DNA of 48,015 nt from Lingula anatina (lineage: Eukaryota > Brachiopoda > Lingulata > Lingulida > Lingulidae): positions 216,202 through 264,216 of the forward strand of contig NW_019775420.1 of the NCBI RefSeq assembly GCF_001039355.2, in the 5' to 3' direction. This document shows, piece by piece, positions 45,507-48,015 of the stretch. The number at the start of each line of letters is the position of its first letter. Position 1 is the stretch's first letter. The translations under genes and the position numbers were made by a program. The notes beneath the pieces were generated by a model. The model saw only the letters and a program-made list of their open reading frames with translations. It did no database searches and was not told the origin of the DNA.

Positions 45507-46037
45507 GATTAAGAAGTTTTACTGACATTTTTTCAAACGTTCACAGATCTCTGTATATCGTTAATGTTTCAAGCGCACAATTGAATTTGTCATGTAACCT
45601 TAAGAAAAACGTATTTATTTTGTTTATATTTATATTCGAACATGGCTTATCGACCGGCAGCATCATAATGATAAAGGCTGTAAAATAGAAGCATTGTTTA
45701 ATAATAATAAAAACATACACTTAATAAATGGAATCCATGCATCATCTTTAATGTAAAGTTACTGAAGTGGCGTTTGATGCACACTTTTAAGGGGTTGAAT
45801 ACTAGTACGAAAATCTATTAAAAGTTTTTTATCGCGTTTTTAAAACTTTTCTTTTGGTTAAATACAGCTATGAGACATTACTTTTCAGAATGCGTTCATC
45901 ATTCACAAAATACCATTAAAAATATAAATATGTTAACGTTGTTGGCGGTAAAATAAAAAAGCTCTAAGACAGTACAATGGAAAATATTTTATTACATCTG
46001 ATTATATGCATTACTTCAATTTATACAGTTATTAACA

Positions 46038-46040
<3 letters not shown>

Positions 46041-46096
<56 letters not shown>
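46041..46096. repeat. (TC)18(AC)10 compound microsatellite
   Basis: TC run 46041-46076 followed directly by AC run 46077-46096. The open frame through it is not a gene. Confidence 0.95.
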
Positions 46097-46665
46097 TGTG
46101 TATATAATTCTACTATGAACATTATCACCACCACCCACCCCACCCCCAACCACCATCAATATAGTGATGGTTATCAAAAGTCACCCCTTAAACCAATAAT
46201 ATGCACTATATAATACTAAAAAAAAATGCGACCAGGCATTATAGTTTTTGTTTATGTTTACGATAACACGCGATTAAAATTGTGACAAACATTTTGTCAC
46301 AACAGAGTTAAACCTAAAGCAGAATCATTCCAGTGCCGTACAAAAATTGTCACAGAACATTTCAGTAGTCACGATTATTATAAATGTAATCAAGATGACC
46401 TTCCTTTTCAAAGTACGACACTGAAACGCTCGCAAAGAGTCCAGTGATATAAAAGACATATTCTCCACAACTTATAACTGTAGATAAAAAAATCTGTTCT
46501 TCATCAAATCTGATCATGATCTACTTTCACTTTCGTTTTCATCAGCAAGTCTGATATTTGGTGAGACCGATCCTTCAGCCTTGTTTCCATCCATTACAAT
46601 ATATCCTAATCAAATCAATATAATAATGTATTGAATTTTCTCCAAAAGCCTTCCCTTGTCTAAAT

Positions 46666-47754
46666 TTAAGAACCCCTAAGACGGTTCAAATCTGTGCCAC
46701 ACAGTGCAGACGTGGGATCGGCAGTTAACGTGGTCGCCTGAAAATAAACATGAAATTTAGTATAGCCACCGTTTATGCACAATGCTTTATTTGGAATCAA
46801 ATAATCAATTGAATTTTACGCTGAACGACATCCATTCACATGTACATTCGTTACTTTGATCTCTTTTCAAAGATTCAGCAAATTATCTATAGACCGTACT
46901 TTAATTCAGAATCAGTCACCACATACCCTTGAGACGGATAGTTCAATCAGCTGCTTCTGAGATCTTTGAGTTTTCTGCTGAAGGTTCATCTCTTGGATTG
47001 CGACCTTCAACCCCTGGCGACGTAAGACTTCTGTCTTCAGCCGCTGTAAAGCGCTGGGGTCAAAGAAAGTCCCGTCCCAAACATAGGCACTGGAAATATA
47101 AAATCTCTTTAGTTACGTATATTCTCATAAAAATGATAATGAATTAGTTGTCCTAAATTTTCCAAGTAGTTTCTGAACAATATAGATTTCTTCGTGTCAC
47201 ACAGTTAAAGAGGTGAAACCATTTTCCATTGCTAATGCCTTCATTTTAGGAAAACTGAAATAGGTAATTAAAATAAACCAAATGCATTTTTAGCAAGAAA
47301 ATTAAAATGAGAAACCACGGACAAATTACAGAACAAGCCTCAGATAACGCTAATAACATCTGTGTGGTTTACCTGTATGCAGTGGTTTCTTTCATTTCCT
47401 CCTCAACAAGATACCAGCAGTGAGTCTGCAACATTCTCTCCACGGTCTTTTCTCTAAGGAGCACCTGAGGGTCTTTATAACACCACAGCTTTTCGAAGTA
47501 ATCCTCGGCTTTGACCTTGGCGACTTCGAGGCTCCAGAATCCGCTTGAAGCAGTAATTGAGGCATCATAATGCAGTTCCCATAGGAGGGATGTGAATATT
47601 GCCTGGACCTCGTGGGACCGAGTTCCTTTGGCTTGGTGAGAGTACACGGAGGCAGGGTTGCGTCCGCTTGTCAAGTACCAATTTCCATAGGCCTCGTCAA
47701 ACAGACAGTAGAGGTCAGCACAGTTGCTGCCATATTGGACGATAAGATCAAGAT
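46666..47754 (-). CDS. 3' end of an unrecognised host gene (three exons, 5' part off-window)
   Basis: On the minus strand, exon A is 47754-47373 (382 nt) after a TTTCCAG acceptor, exon B is 47089-46927 (163 nt) and exon C is 46737-46666 (72 nt, stop TAA). The donors GTAAAC and GTATGT and the acceptors ATTTCCAG and ATTTTCAG are all GT-AG, and phases agree throughout. Exon A reads ...QYGSNCADLYCLFDEAYGNW..., ...LLWELHYDASITASSGFWSL... and ...TVERMLQTHCWYLVEEEMKE. Exon B contains AYVWDGTFFDPSALQRLKTE and a Gln/Lys-rich helix. Exon C ends DLNRLRGS. The composition (Trp, Tyr, Cys rich, then helical) looks like a real folded protein, but I do not recognise the family. The gene is convergent with the PKS. 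Confidence 0.8.
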
Positions 47755-47992
47755 CTGGAAATTAAAGAAAGAACAAAAATAGTTAACATTTTTCTTTATC
47801 CAAACTTTGAAATTCTGCAATATTTCATTCCTATCCTAGAGATTATGGTGAAATCGCTTGTAAGGCATGAACTATATTAGTTTTATTTCAGATACAGAAA
47901 AAAACACTATTCTTTATCCCTTTAATAAGAAAGCAGACACTTTATTTTAAGGTATAACATGTCTATCTGGAAAATGATTCCATTCCATTTAA

Positions 47993-48015
47993 CAAAAAAA
48001 AAAAAAAAAAAAAAA
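47993..48015. repeat. Poly-A run at the window end
   Basis: At least 23 A bases close the window; the full length is unknown. It is intronic to the minus-strand gene if that model is right. Confidence 0.9.

Noticed and set aside
45977-46213. 78-codon open frame
   Set aside because: It translates the TC/AC microsatellite; not a gene.
1-48015. CRISPR arrays, operons or bacterial promoters
   Set aside because: The window is eukaryotic with spliced genes; the direct repeats seen are transposon copies or local duplications.

Overview
This is an animal nuclear window, AT-rich, with spliceosomal GT-AG introns, long intergenic spaces and many transposons: Pao/BEL, Tc1, a LINE, LTR elements, MITE-like foldbacks and microsatellites. 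The transposon mix and an animal-type multidomain polyketide synthase fit a marine invertebrate such as a hemichordate, echinoderm, cephalochordate or lophotrochozoan. The sequence alone does not settle the phylum.

Layout. 1-578 is a complete LTR (TGTAAC...GTTACA) abutting a 1.2 kb repeat (579-1757) whose second copy lies at 8069-9278. A broken LINE reverse transcriptase sits at about 2030-3033. From 9973 to 13800 is a nest: a Pao/BEL pol fragment (about 10060-11400) just upstream of a Tc1/mariner element (11574-12961) with TA target duplications. 13947-18451 is a young LTR element lying on the minus strand, with no recognisable gag-pol but with a primer binding site, a polypurine tract and a possible two-exon small gene inside. 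18681-25100 holds MITE-like elements and a very large foldback (about 21911-24956).

The main gene is a six-exon type I polyketide synthase on the plus strand (25888-38625, 2580 codons). Its domain order is KS-AT-DH-KR structural subdomain-degenerate ER-KR-ACP-condensation domain. All catalytic residues of KS, DH, KR and ACP are visible. The ER-like segment lacks a glycine-rich NADPH loop. The protein ends in a condensation-type domain with an intact HHxxxD motif and no thioesterase. This layout parallels fungal lovastatin nonaketide synthase (LovB), which has an inactive ER helped by a trans ER, and a C-terminal condensation domain. It is the best candidate for an undescribed system here.

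Downstream (38626-46665) are no convincing genes, only foldbacks, tandem duplications and microsatellites. The last gene, on the minus strand (46666-47754, 5' part beyond the window), is supported by three phase-compatible exons, but I do not recognise its product.
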